39,061 nucleotides of DNA. Source: Ignavibacteriales bacterium (GTDB taxonomy: Bacteria; Bacteroidota; Ignavibacteria; UBA10030). Both the position numbers and the translations under genes were made by a program. Of the stretch, positions 33,501 to 39,061 are shown piece after piece. The notes under the pieces are model-generated. The model was given only the letters and a program-made list of their open reading frames with translations. It was not told the DNA's origin and ran no database searches. Within the stretch, counting starts at the first letter, position 1, and every line of letters begins with the position of its first letter. Where the stretch lies: contig JACQBK010000024.1 of the NCBI GenBank assembly GCA_016194505.1, positions 1 through 39,061 of the forward strand, in the 5' to 3' direction.

Positions 33501-35160
33501 CGGTTTTCGGGGTAAAAGAAAAAATGGCGCCCCCGTTTTTATAGAAGTATTTGGCGCGCGTACGGAGTATAATGGCCAACCCGCAATTATTGGAACGTTG
33601 CTGGATGTTACCAACCGCAGGGTTGCCGAAGAATCAGCAAATAGATTGCTTCATGCTGTTGAGCAGACGGACGAAGTAATATTTATGACTGAGGTAGACG
33701 GCACTATCAGGTATGTCAATCCGGCATTTGAAAAGCTCTATGGCTTCACTAAAGAAGAGGTGATAGGCAAGACACCTCGAATATTGAAAAGCGGTCAAAT
33801 ACCAGACGAGCATTATCGAGCTTTTTGGCAGGACTTGCTTGCCGGAAAAAGTTTAAGAATGGAGTATATCAATAAATCGAAACTTGGCGCTCTTATTACA
33901 ATAGAAGCGTCCGTGAACCCAGTCTATAGCGCTGATGGTATCATGACGGGCTTTATCGCAGTACAAAAAGATATCACTCAAAGAAAAACAATAGAAAACG
34001 AAAAGAAATCATTGGAAGACCAGATCATCCAAATGCAGAAAATGGAATCTCTCGGCACATTGGCTGGAGGTATTGCCCACGATTTTAACAATATTTTGGG
34101 CATTATCATAGGGCGCCTATCGCTTGTGGAAAATTTAGTGAAAGGCAACCCCAAATTAGAGGAGAGTTGGGAGGCAATCAGTAAAACGGTTCAGCGCGGA
34201 GCCGGCTTGGTAAGGCAAATTCTTACGTTCGCGCGGAAAACGGATACTCCGTTCGACACCGTGGACGTTAACACATCCATTCAAGAAATTACCGAGCTGT
34301 TGCAACAGACATTCCCGAAGACTATCATATTTTCACTCCACCTCGATCCTCATCTGCCCTCGATGCTCGGCGATCATACTCAATTGCATCAAACCTTATT
34401 GAACCTCTGTGTAAACGCGCGTGATGCAATGGCAGATAGTGGAACACTAACCCTGAGCACTCGGCTCGTTGCCGGTGGAGACATACGCGGGAAATTTCCA
34501 AACGCTCGCGCGGAACAATATGTTATGGTAACGGTCTCCGACACAGGAATGGGGATGGAACCAGAAACGCTGAGCCGTATTTTCGAACCGTTTTTCACGA
34601 AGAAAGAACGTGGCAAGGGGACCGGCTTAGGCTTGGCTGTGGTTTATGGCGTTATGGCAAGTCACAATGGCTTTGTTGACGTCACAAGCGAAGTCGGCAA
34701 AGGATCTGCGTTCTATCTCTATTTTCCGTCTTTTGTAAGTGCCGAGGAGCCTAGGAACAAACAACTCACGCAAGCAAACGTTATTCAAGGAGGAACGGAA
34801 ACGATTCTGCTGGTAGAAGATGAAGGCATGTTGCGTGAGTCGACAGTCATGCTGTTGGAAAGAAAAGGCTATCGAGTGCTAACAGCAATTGACGGAAAAG
34901 AGGCCATCGAAGTGTACAGGCGTCATTGGAAACAAATCTCCTTAGTCTTCTCCGACGAGGGGTTGCCCAAGTTAGGTGGGTGGGAAGTGTTTATAGAGAT
35001 GAAAAGGGTCAATCCAAAAGTCAAAACGATTCTTACAAGCGGTTATCTCGAGCCAAACTTGAAAGCAAAATTCGTTGAATCGGGCGTGAGGGCATTTATT
35101 CAAAAACCCTACACACAAATCGAGGTCTTGAGCAAAATCAGAGAAGTGATTGACGGTTAG
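30547..35160 (+). CDS. Multi-PAS/GAF hybrid sensor histidine kinase with receiver
   Basis: A 1537-residue hybrid kinase. Membrane helices at ~12-33 and ~303-326 enclose a large extracytoplasmic Cache-like sensor. Cytoplasmic parts in order: PAS ~348-462 (ending DITERKRAEQ), GAF ~475-640, PAS ~648-765, PAS ~785-900, PAS ~905-1025, PAS ~1030-1145, HisKA with GGIAHDFNNIL (His1178), HATPase_c (NARDAMADSG, DTGMGM, GKGTGLGLAVVYG), and a C-terminal receiver (Glu1424-Asp1425, phospho-Asp1470, Lys1520). AAGGAGG before ATG 30547 is a strong ribosome site. No cognate output regulator is adjacent, apart from a receiver-only protein 1.9 kb downstream. Signals cannot be inferred; PAS domains show no obvious haem or Cys ligands. 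Confidence 0.92.
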   Translation: MEAPYSQDRMPRRLFIVFLLFVASIGTAGYFYYQFQVEHLKYDKQQGLAAIAQLKVNQIVQWRKERLGDAQVIFENPALAASVKKFFSSPNEGALKKALRRWMKSYITSTGEYECVYLADAGGNVALWVKSDTSLFEPYDKSRLIDALKKKQIVSSDLHEAASSKRIHMDIYVPLLNPEQPQSAAIGLLMLELDSEATLFPLIRSWPTPSQTSESLLFRREGDEIVFLNELRHRNNSALLFKLPMSSENLPAAMALRGREGVVEGIDYRGVPVLAALNKIPDSPWFLVAKIDKVEVYAPIREQIVIVTAIEIILIVSAGSIIGFLWRHQRALFYKKLYKGELERGALLENINYLQKHANDTIILTDEQGNIIEVNDKAVRTYGYTAEEFRILNIRDIRALDAPSDQVTRQREIEEKKGFVYESIHRRNNGLSFPVEISAQVVTIEGTKFFQYINRDITERKRAEQKIKRLTRVYAVLSDINQAIVRVQDRQKLYDDACRIIVEDGLFKMAWIGHVGEKSKKVNVAARFGSGIDYLEDVRVTVDDSATGRGPTGMALRQGHYVVCNDIEHDERMRPWRDKALRRGFRSCAALPLIVSGRIYGVLTIYAPEPNAFDEDEIKLLHELSSDISFAIEFIEREELRKKAEETLKASEEQYRLLFKANPHPMWVYDLESLRFLTVNETAINHYGYSEEEFLSMTVKDIRPLDDVPKFLEKISTVPVGIDEGGFWRHRKKDGTVILVKITSHVVMFGGKQGKIVLAQDVTEQKKAEEVQRKLANQRDELLGRLKLQFDRMPLGYILINPELAILEWNPAAEKLFGYSREEMVGKSPYGLILSTTANPFLEKLLEDLKKGNQTLVAVNENITKEGKTIICEWHNTPLKDESGQFIGFISMVQDITERKEAEKSLNAAEHKFRGLVEQSLVGIYIIQGNNFVYVNPKMAEIFGYTPEEIIFEKTISDLVMEEGLPIVQENIRKRLENEMSSVRYGFRGKRKNGAPVFIEVFGARTEYNGQPAIIGTLLDVTNRRVAEESANRLLHAVEQTDEVIFMTEVDGTIRYVNPAFEKLYGFTKEEVIGKTPRILKSGQIPDEHYRAFWQDLLAGKSLRMEYINKSKLGALITIEASVNPVYSADGIMTGFIAVQKDITQRKTIENEKKSLEDQIIQMQKMESLGTLAGGIAHDFNNILGIIIGRLSLVENLVKGNPKLEESWEAISKTVQRGAGLVRQILTFARKTDTPFDTVDVNTSIQEITELLQQTFPKTIIFSLHLDPHLPSMLGDHTQLHQTLLNLCVNARDAMADSGTLTLSTRLVAGGDIRGKFPNARAEQYVMVTVSDTGMGMEPETLSRIFEPFFTKKERGKGTGLGLAVVYGVMASHNGFVDVTSEVGKGSAFYLYFPSFVSAEEPRNKQLTQANVIQGGTETILLVEDEGMLRESTVMLLERKGYRVLTAIDGKEAIEVYRRHWKQISLVFSDEGLPKLGGWEVFIEMKRVNPKVKTILTSGYLEPNLKAKFVESGVRAFIQKPYTQIEVLSKIREVIDG

Positions 35161-35246
35161 AATTGACAGTATCTTAGGGTTTCTTTCTCAGTTTTGCGAA
35201 GGTGATTAAGCAAATTCTATAAATTGGCAAAAATAAGAAGTTACCG

Positions 35247-35280
35247 ACCCCATTTTTCAAGAAAATGGGGTATTTTTTTG
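35247..35280 (+). terminator. Rho-independent terminator after hybrid kinase
   Basis: ACCCCATTTT (35247-35256), loop TCAAG, AAAATGGGGT (35262-35271), then ATTTTTTT. A 10-bp perfect stem with T-run ends the kinase transcript. Confidence 0.88.
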
Positions 35281-35294
35281 GCATCGCATTTGAG
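35279..35294 (+). promoter_or_regulatory. TGGCAT-N5-TTGAG element before hemN
   Basis: TGGCAT-CGCAT-TTGAG lies directly after the terminator and 30 nt before the hemN start. It has -24/-12-like spacing but not the GC at -12. The same form recurs at 36989-37004, and with C at the fourth-last position class at 16500-16515. Confidence 0.28.
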
Positions 35295-35324
35295 TAAAAT
35301 CAGTCGAATATGGAGGGTGCCTCA

Positions 35325-36713
35325 ATGCGAAATATTTTTGCCAATGTGGATTTGGAGTTGTTGAAACGCTTCGATAGACCGGGTCCAAGATACACGAGCT
35401 ATCCTACTGCACCGGTATTTTCCGCCGAGTACAACGATAAGTGCTTTGAGATTGACCTTATCAGAAACAACGATGAGAATGATTCACCGTTGTCGTTGTA
35501 CATCCACATTCCATTTTGCGATACGCTCTGTTATTTTTGCGGCTGCACGACGATTGTTACACGCAACCGCGAGCAAATAACATTGTATCTCGACGCGCTG
35601 AAGCAAGAAATTGCCAAAGTTTCTGCGTACGTGGGCAAACGACGCTCGGTAACACAAATGCACTGGGGTGGAGGAACACCTTCCTATCTTGACCCGTCAG
35701 AAATCAGAGACTTGAATCAGTTCATCCGGAGCAAGTTTTATTTTTCGCCTGATGCAGAAATCAGTGTTGAGATAGACCCGCGGGAGCTGACGTTGGAACA
35801 TATCAAAGCGTTCAGCGAAGGCGGCGTCAATCGTATAAGCCTGGGTGTCCAAGATTTTGATGAGCGCGTGCAAACGGCCATTCATCGCGTTCAGCCTGAG
35901 CAAATAACCATAGATGCGATTACGTGGGCGAAATCCGCGGGCATTGAGGGCGTTAACATAGACCTTATTTACGGTCTTCCCTTGCAAACGTTAGATTCGT
36001 TCAAGAACACGCTGAAAAAAGTAGTTCAGCTGGCTCCGAGCCGCATTGCGGTATTCAATTTTGCGTATGTTCCTTGGATGAAACCCCATCAAAAGCTCAT
36101 TCATCCCGAGGATTTACCCTCACCGGATTTGAAGCTTCAATTATTGAAAACAACAATAGAGACCTTGACGAACTTAGGCTATCTGTATATCGGGATGGAT
36201 CATTTTGCCAAGCCCAATGATGAATTAGCACTGGCTCAGCGAGAAAAAGCGCTTCATCGCAATTTCCAAGGGTATTCAACCAAAGCGGGGGCGGATTTAT
36301 ACGGCTTCGGCATGTCCGCTATTTCACATTTTGGCGATGTGTATGCTCAAAACGCAAAAACGCTTACAGCATACATTGAAGCGGTCGGCAAGGGGGAGTT
36401 TCCTACGGCAATCGGTTACAAAATGACGAAGGATGATCAAATCAGAAAGTTCGTCATCATGCGATTGATGTGCGACCTCGAAGTTGAAAAAGCAGAGGTT
36501 GAAGAATTGTTCGATATTATGTTCGATGAATATTTTGACCAGTCACTGGAGCAATTATTTGATTTTGTCCGCATAGGCGCCGCCAAAAACACCGTGGAAA
36601 AGATTACGATCGAGCCGGCAGGGCGGTTTATGTTGCGCAATATTGCGATGTGTTTTGACGCATACCTCAATAAATTCCAGAAGGAGAAACCGATCTTTTC
36701 GCGAACGGTGTAA
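35325..36713 (+). CDS. hemN: Oxygen-independent coproporphyrinogen III dehydrogenase HemN
   Basis: A 462-residue radical-SAM enzyme that converts coproporphyrinogen III to protoporphyrinogen IX without O2, a step of haem synthesis under anoxia. Seen are the N-terminal DRPGPRYTSYPTAP, the radical-SAM cluster IPFCDTLCYFCGC (C-x3-C-x2-C plus the HemN-specific extra Cys), HWGGGTPSYL, EIDPRELT, GGVNRISLGVQDF, IDLIYGLPLQT and the C-terminal HemN domain (GYSTKAGADLYGFGMSAIS). GGAGGG at 35312-35317 sets ATG 35325 as start, not ATG 35310. It supplies haem for cytochromes such as the fused cytochrome-barrel and, possibly, for the haem kinase. It lies 165 nt after the hybrid kinase, beyond a terminator. 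Confidence 0.96.
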   Translation: MRNIFANVDLELLKRFDRPGPRYTSYPTAPVFSAEYNDKCFEIDLIRNNDENDSPLSLYIHIPFCDTLCYFCGCTTIVTRNREQITLYLDALKQEIAKVSAYVGKRRSVTQMHWGGGTPSYLDPSEIRDLNQFIRSKFYFSPDAEISVEIDPRELTLEHIKAFSEGGVNRISLGVQDFDERVQTAIHRVQPEQITIDAITWAKSAGIEGVNIDLIYGLPLQTLDSFKNTLKKVVQLAPSRIAVFNFAYVPWMKPHQKLIHPEDLPSPDLKLQLLKTTIETLTNLGYLYIGMDHFAKPNDELALAQREKALHRNFQGYSTKAGADLYGFGMSAISHFGDVYAQNAKTLTAYIEAVGKGEFPTAIGYKMTKDDQIRKFVIMRLMCDLEVEKAEVEELFDIMFDEYFDQSLEQLFDFVRIGAAKNTVEKITIEPAGRFMLRNIAMCFDAYLNKFQKEKPIFSRTV

Positions 36714-36782
36714 AGTGTGCTGTTTTTTTCATGCTTAATGTTGAAATAATCAACACACAGATTGAGAGAAAGTCATTTAGAT

Positions 36783-36846
36783 ACCCACAAGGGGGAAAGA
36801 ACTCTCTCGGAGAGTGATGATTGTAGAACAATTTCCTCGTGTGGGT
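36783..36846. other. Branched stem-loop element in the hemN-receiver gap
   Basis: ACCCACA (36783-36789) pairs with TGTGGGT (36840-36846); GGAA (36794-36797) with TTCC (36833-36836); inside are two small hairpins, ACTCTC-TCG-GAGAGT (36801-36815) and ATTGT-AGA-ACAAT (36820-36832). The outcome is a three-way-junction-like fold followed by CTTGTTGTTTTC. It could be a terminator for hemN, a leader RNA or a small RNA; no known riboswitch core was recognised. The rest of the 319-nt gap 36714-37032 shows only a promoter-like element at 36989. Confidence 0.45.
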
Positions 36847-36988
36847 CTTGTTGTTTTCGGGAAGTTGCGAAAGCAATTATCGGAATTTAAGAAAACGTGA
36901 ATTATTCATTACACACAAGAACCCCAAAAAAGGCTCAAGAGGCAAAGCATTTGCCGAATTCTCATTTTTCTGAAACCGATAACGGGTG

Positions 36989-37004
36989 TGGCATACATCT
37001 TGAG
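36989..37004 (+). promoter_or_regulatory. TGGCAT-N5-TTGAG element before receiver gene
   Basis: TGGCAT-ACATC-TTGAG lies 28 nt before the start at 37033, in the same relative place as the copies before hemN and the haem kinase. Confidence 0.28.
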
Positions 37005-37032
37005 CAATTAACGAGCAAGGAAGTAAACAACT

Positions 37033-37461
37033 ATGCATACGCCTTGGTCTATACCCACATCACTTAAAAAACAGACGCGCTCCGTGTCCGACCGAGAACG
37101 ACAAAAAGTGCTTGTGTTTAGCCCAGATTCAGACCTTGCCAAGAGCCTTTCCATGCTGTTGGAAAACCAGTTTGAAATTATCTGCGAGACCAAGCTTGAG
37201 AATCTTGCGAAACGAATAGGTGCAACGCTGCCAGCTCTCATGCTGATTGACCTGTACGCGTTTCCATCTGACATTTTAAAAGAAACTCAGGTCATCCGCG
37301 GAAGCCGAACTAATATCCCGATTATTTTGTTACGTGCTTATAGACCATTAAGCGAAGAGGTCGAAAGCGCAATTCGGGATGTTGCCGATCTTGTTCTCTA
37401 CAAACCTCTCGATGTCAATTCAGTTGCAGGAGCAATCTATCAACTGTTAGAAACGCGTTAA
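37033..37461 (+). CDS. Receiver-domain protein with altered acidic pocket
   Basis: A 142-residue protein consisting of one receiver-like domain after a ~25-residue basic leader. Strand 1 reads VLVFSPDSDLAK: the usual acidic Asp-Asp pair is replaced by Ser-Pro, with Asp shifted by one. The phospho-Asp is present in LMLIDLYAFP, and the Lys of LVLYKPLD is kept. Loss of the metal-binding pair suggests weak or no phosphorylation, as in pseudo-receivers. No output domain is fused. It might be a partner for the hybrid kinase upstream or act by protein contact only. Confidence 0.78.
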   Translation: MHTPWSIPTSLKKQTRSVSDRERQKVLVFSPDSDLAKSLSMLLENQFEIICETKLENLAKRIGATLPALMLIDLYAFPSDILKETQVIRGSRTNIPIILLRAYRPLSEEVESAIRDVADLVLYKPLDVNSVAGAIYQLLETR

Positions 37462-37523
37462 ACTTTTAAAAAATCGTTGTAACGGTAAGCTGTTCAATCC
37501 TCCAGCCAAAAGGAGTGACAAAA

Positions 37524-37880
37524 ATGACCAGCGCGACTGATTTAACTCGCATCAAGCAAGCAATGTTAACAGAGTTAGACAATACATTGCGGCAAAATTA
37601 TCACCAAACCTTAACGGAAGTACTCAACGAGCTGCGTATACGGAATATTTTTACTCCAGCAAATCCCACGCCGGATAATGTCTTTTCCATCGTTTTGAAT
37701 AATCATCTGTTGACGTATAAACCCGCGACTTCGGTCATCCAGTTGCGTGAGGCTTTAGAACGACTTGCCCATGGCAAGTTTGGGCTCTGTGCCCGGTGCG
37801 GAAGAGAAATCCCTACAGCAATACTCGAAAAACATCCCACGACGACTCTTTGCTTATCCTGCGCTCAAGCAAAACGGTAA
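37524..37880 (+). CDS. DksA/TraR-family zinc-finger protein
   Basis: A 118-residue protein with a helical N-terminal two-thirds and a C4 zinc finger near the C-terminus: CARCGREIP (~93-101) and CLSCA (~112-116). REALERLAHGKFGLCARCG is a standard DksA/TraR block, so it likely binds RNA polymerase through the secondary channel. It lacks the paired Asp tip clearly seen in DksA proper; TPDNVF at the equivalent region holds one Asp. AGGAG (37511-37515) is 8 nt before ATG 37524, which decides against GTG 37515. It is downstream of the receiver gene, with a 62-nt gap. Confidence 0.85.
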   Translation: MTSATDLTRIKQAMLTELDNTLRQNYHQTLTEVLNELRIRNIFTPANPTPDNVFSIVLNNHLLTYKPATSVIQLREALERLAHGKFGLCARCGREIPTAILEKHPTTTLCLSCAQAKR

Positions 37881-37948
37881 GTTAAAGCCTCTTATTTTTA
37901 GGAACACCCTGTCTGATTTCCCACGATTGAGATAAAGCGGTCTTAAAT

Positions 37949-37999
37949 TCGTTTAAATTTCACAAATTAAACGATTTTCAGTTAGGCACATTATTTGTC
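37949..37999. promoter_or_regulatory. Dyad and -24/-12-like site before cytochrome-barrel gene
   Basis: TCGTTTAA (37949-37956) and TTAAACGA (37967-37974) form an 8-bp dyad with a 10-nt centre. Directly downstream is AGGCAC-ATTAT-TTGTC (37984-37999), which has the GG and spacing of a sigma-54 promoter but GT instead of GC. The site is ~58 nt before the gene start. Confidence 0.3.
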
Positions 38000-38057
38000 A
38001 AAACCGCCTCAGTGTTTTAACTCACAGTTAACTCAAAATTTATTAAAGGATGAAATT

Positions 38058-39061
38058 ATGAAAAAGGTAACATTAACTATTGTGAGTATGATAGTTTTGT
38101 TGGGAATGGTGACGCTCTCGTTGCCGAATTCCGCACAAGCTACCAGCCAATGGTCAAGGAAAACCGGTTTGTCCTGCAATGCATGTCATACGGTATTTCC
38201 TCGATTGAATTCTTTTGGCGAAGACTTTCTTCGCAACGGGTATCAAATGGTGAGTTCTCGTAAGGAAGCGGCAGAGGCTGCTTCTGGAGAAACGTATCTC
38301 GACAAAATTGATAACCTCTTAGGCTTCAGACTCAACATGACCCCTGTCATGTGGGAGACCAATTCATTTCAGAAAGATGCCGGTGAAGCAAAAGAGTCAA
38401 GGTTGACGCTCGGCAGCGCAGTGTGGATTCAGTTCTTCGTGGCTGGACCAATTTATAAAGACATTTCGTTCTTTTCTGAATTAGAATATTCTTCTGCCTC
38501 GTTCAAGTTCAATTGGTTTTATTTTAACTTCACGAACCTTTTAGGCTCGGATAAATTGAATTTCCAAGTCGGAAATATCTCGCCGGTGGAATTTGCTTCT
38601 TATCCTGATAGGCTCCCTCAACTCTCTAATATCAAAGGGGAAGTTTTCCATGTTAAATCGTCAAATGGGTTAGGAGAAAATTCTACGAAGGTTCGAGACG
38701 CGCACGGTGGAATTCAATACTTTGGTAAATTTAACTGGGCGTTGGTGTATGCTGGTCTTTCTCCTGGCTCCAGTCCGACTGCAAAAAGCCAATACAACGA
38801 ATATTGGGGTGGACTTGTTGTGAAACTTCCGGAGAATACCCTTGCCGGATTTGATGGAAGCACGGCAACAATCCACTATCAGACTGGCACCGATACAAAA
38901 AATACCGGAACGGAAAAAACTGGTCCTCAACTTGCCCAAATCACGAATGAGTGGACGAGATTAGTTCCCAGTGTCAACATCCGCTTCAAAGAAAAATTGG
39001 ATATTCAAGCCGCCTATATGATAGCGGAAGACAAGAATTGGGCGCTCGTCGCTAATCCGGC
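38058..39061 (+). CDS. Cytochrome c-outer-membrane beta-barrel fusion (Cyc2-like), N-terminal part
   Basis: An exported protein whose frame runs off the right edge (334 codons visible). Residues 1-~29 are a signal peptide ending in AQA. Immediately after comes WSRKTGLSCNACHTVFPRLNSFGEDFLRNGY, quoted here in parts as KTGLSCNACH (c-haem site) and FPRLNSFGEDF. The remainder is alternating barrel strands (FRLNMTPVMW, AVWIQFFVAGPIY, FFSELEYSS, FKFNWFYFNF, LNFQVGNISP, GIQYFGKFNWALVYAGL). This order (signal, one CxxCH haem, 'FPxLxxFGxxF' linker, large barrel) is that of fused cytochrome-porins such as Cyc2 and its broad relatives, which move electrons across the outer membrane. AAAGGATG precedes ATG 38058. 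Direction and partner of electron flow are not determinable here. Confidence 0.82.
   Translation, partial: MKKVTLTIVSMIVLLGMVTLSLPNSAQATSQWSRKTGLSCNACHTVFPRLNSFGEDFLRNGYQMVSSRKEAAEAASGETYLDKIDNLLGFRLNMTPVMWETNSFQKDAGEAKESRLTLGSAVWIQFFVAGPIYKDISFFSELEYSSASFKFNWFYFNFTNLLGSDKLNFQVGNISPVEFASYPDRLPQLSNIKGEVFHVKSSNGLGENSTKVRDAHGGIQYFGKFNWALVYAGLSPGSSPTAKSQYNEYWGGLVVKLPENTLAGFDGSTATIHYQTGTDTKNTGTEKTGPQLAQITNEWTRLVPSVNIRFKEKLDIQAAYMIAEDKNWALVANP

Noticed and set aside
36801-36840. Hammerhead ribozyme
   Set aside because: A TGATGA is present, but the preceding base is G rather than C and the GAAA core is missing.

Overview
The window reads as an anaerobic or facultative, Gram-negative bacterium built on hydrogen and ferredoxin metabolism. 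It carries a group 3b (sulfhydrogenase-type) [NiFe]-hydrogenase, two 2-oxoacid:ferredoxin oxidoreductases, oxygen-independent HemN, a haem-binding sensor kinase and three outer-membrane barrel proteins. Gene content and style suggest the Bacteroidota/Chlorobi/Ignavibacteria side of the tree; this placement is inference, as no rRNA or other marker gene is present. Nearly every gene lies on the + strand. I found no tRNA, rRNA, CRISPR array or intact transposase.

Layout. (1) 1-2344: end of the hydrogenase FAD/Fe-S subunit, then small and large subunits, closed by a terminator-like hairpin. (2) 2458-4306: maturation protease and three small accessory genes. (3) 4515-11412: hypA, a broken hypB, hypF, a degenerate hypC copy, hypC, hypD, an outer-membrane barrel gene, a repeat patch, hypE. 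(4) 11686-15800: five-gene membrane redox module made of two anchored GcvH-like proteins, a HybA-like ferredoxin, a HybB/NrfD-like quinone-type subunit and a third GcvH-like protein with a Cys cluster. (5) 15801-16540: gene-free repeat patch. (6) 16541-20117: haem-sensing histidine kinase, sigma-54 activator, archaemetzincin. (7) 20241-23039: near-perfect sigma-54 promoter followed by a ferredoxin-alpha-beta-gamma 2-oxoacid oxidoreductase operon. (8) 23145-28902: small Cys-bearing helical protein, a 37-codon membrane-like ORF coupled to a second oxidoreductase with fused beta-gamma subunit, an Rrf2 Fe-S regulator with palindromic operator, a NapH/CcoG-like polyferredoxin and a methyltransferase. 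(9) 29075-39061: porin, large multi-PAS hybrid kinase, hemN, receiver protein, DksA-like protein, and the start of a fused cytochrome c-outer-membrane barrel.

How it fits together. The oxidoreductases exchange electrons between 2-oxoacids and ferredoxin; the group 3b hydrogenase links NAD(P)H and H2; the HybA/HybB-like module and the NapH-like protein could pass electrons to or from the quinone pool; the cytochrome-porin could reach outside the cell. The haem sensor plus sigma-54 activator, next to a sigma-54 promoter on the ferredoxin operon, suggests redox-controlled expression. The most novel-looking parts are the triple GcvH-like/HybAB module in which the lipoyl lysine is kept in only one of three copies, the degenerate HypC paralogue, and the hypB gene that has lost its central GTPase segment at a short repeat.
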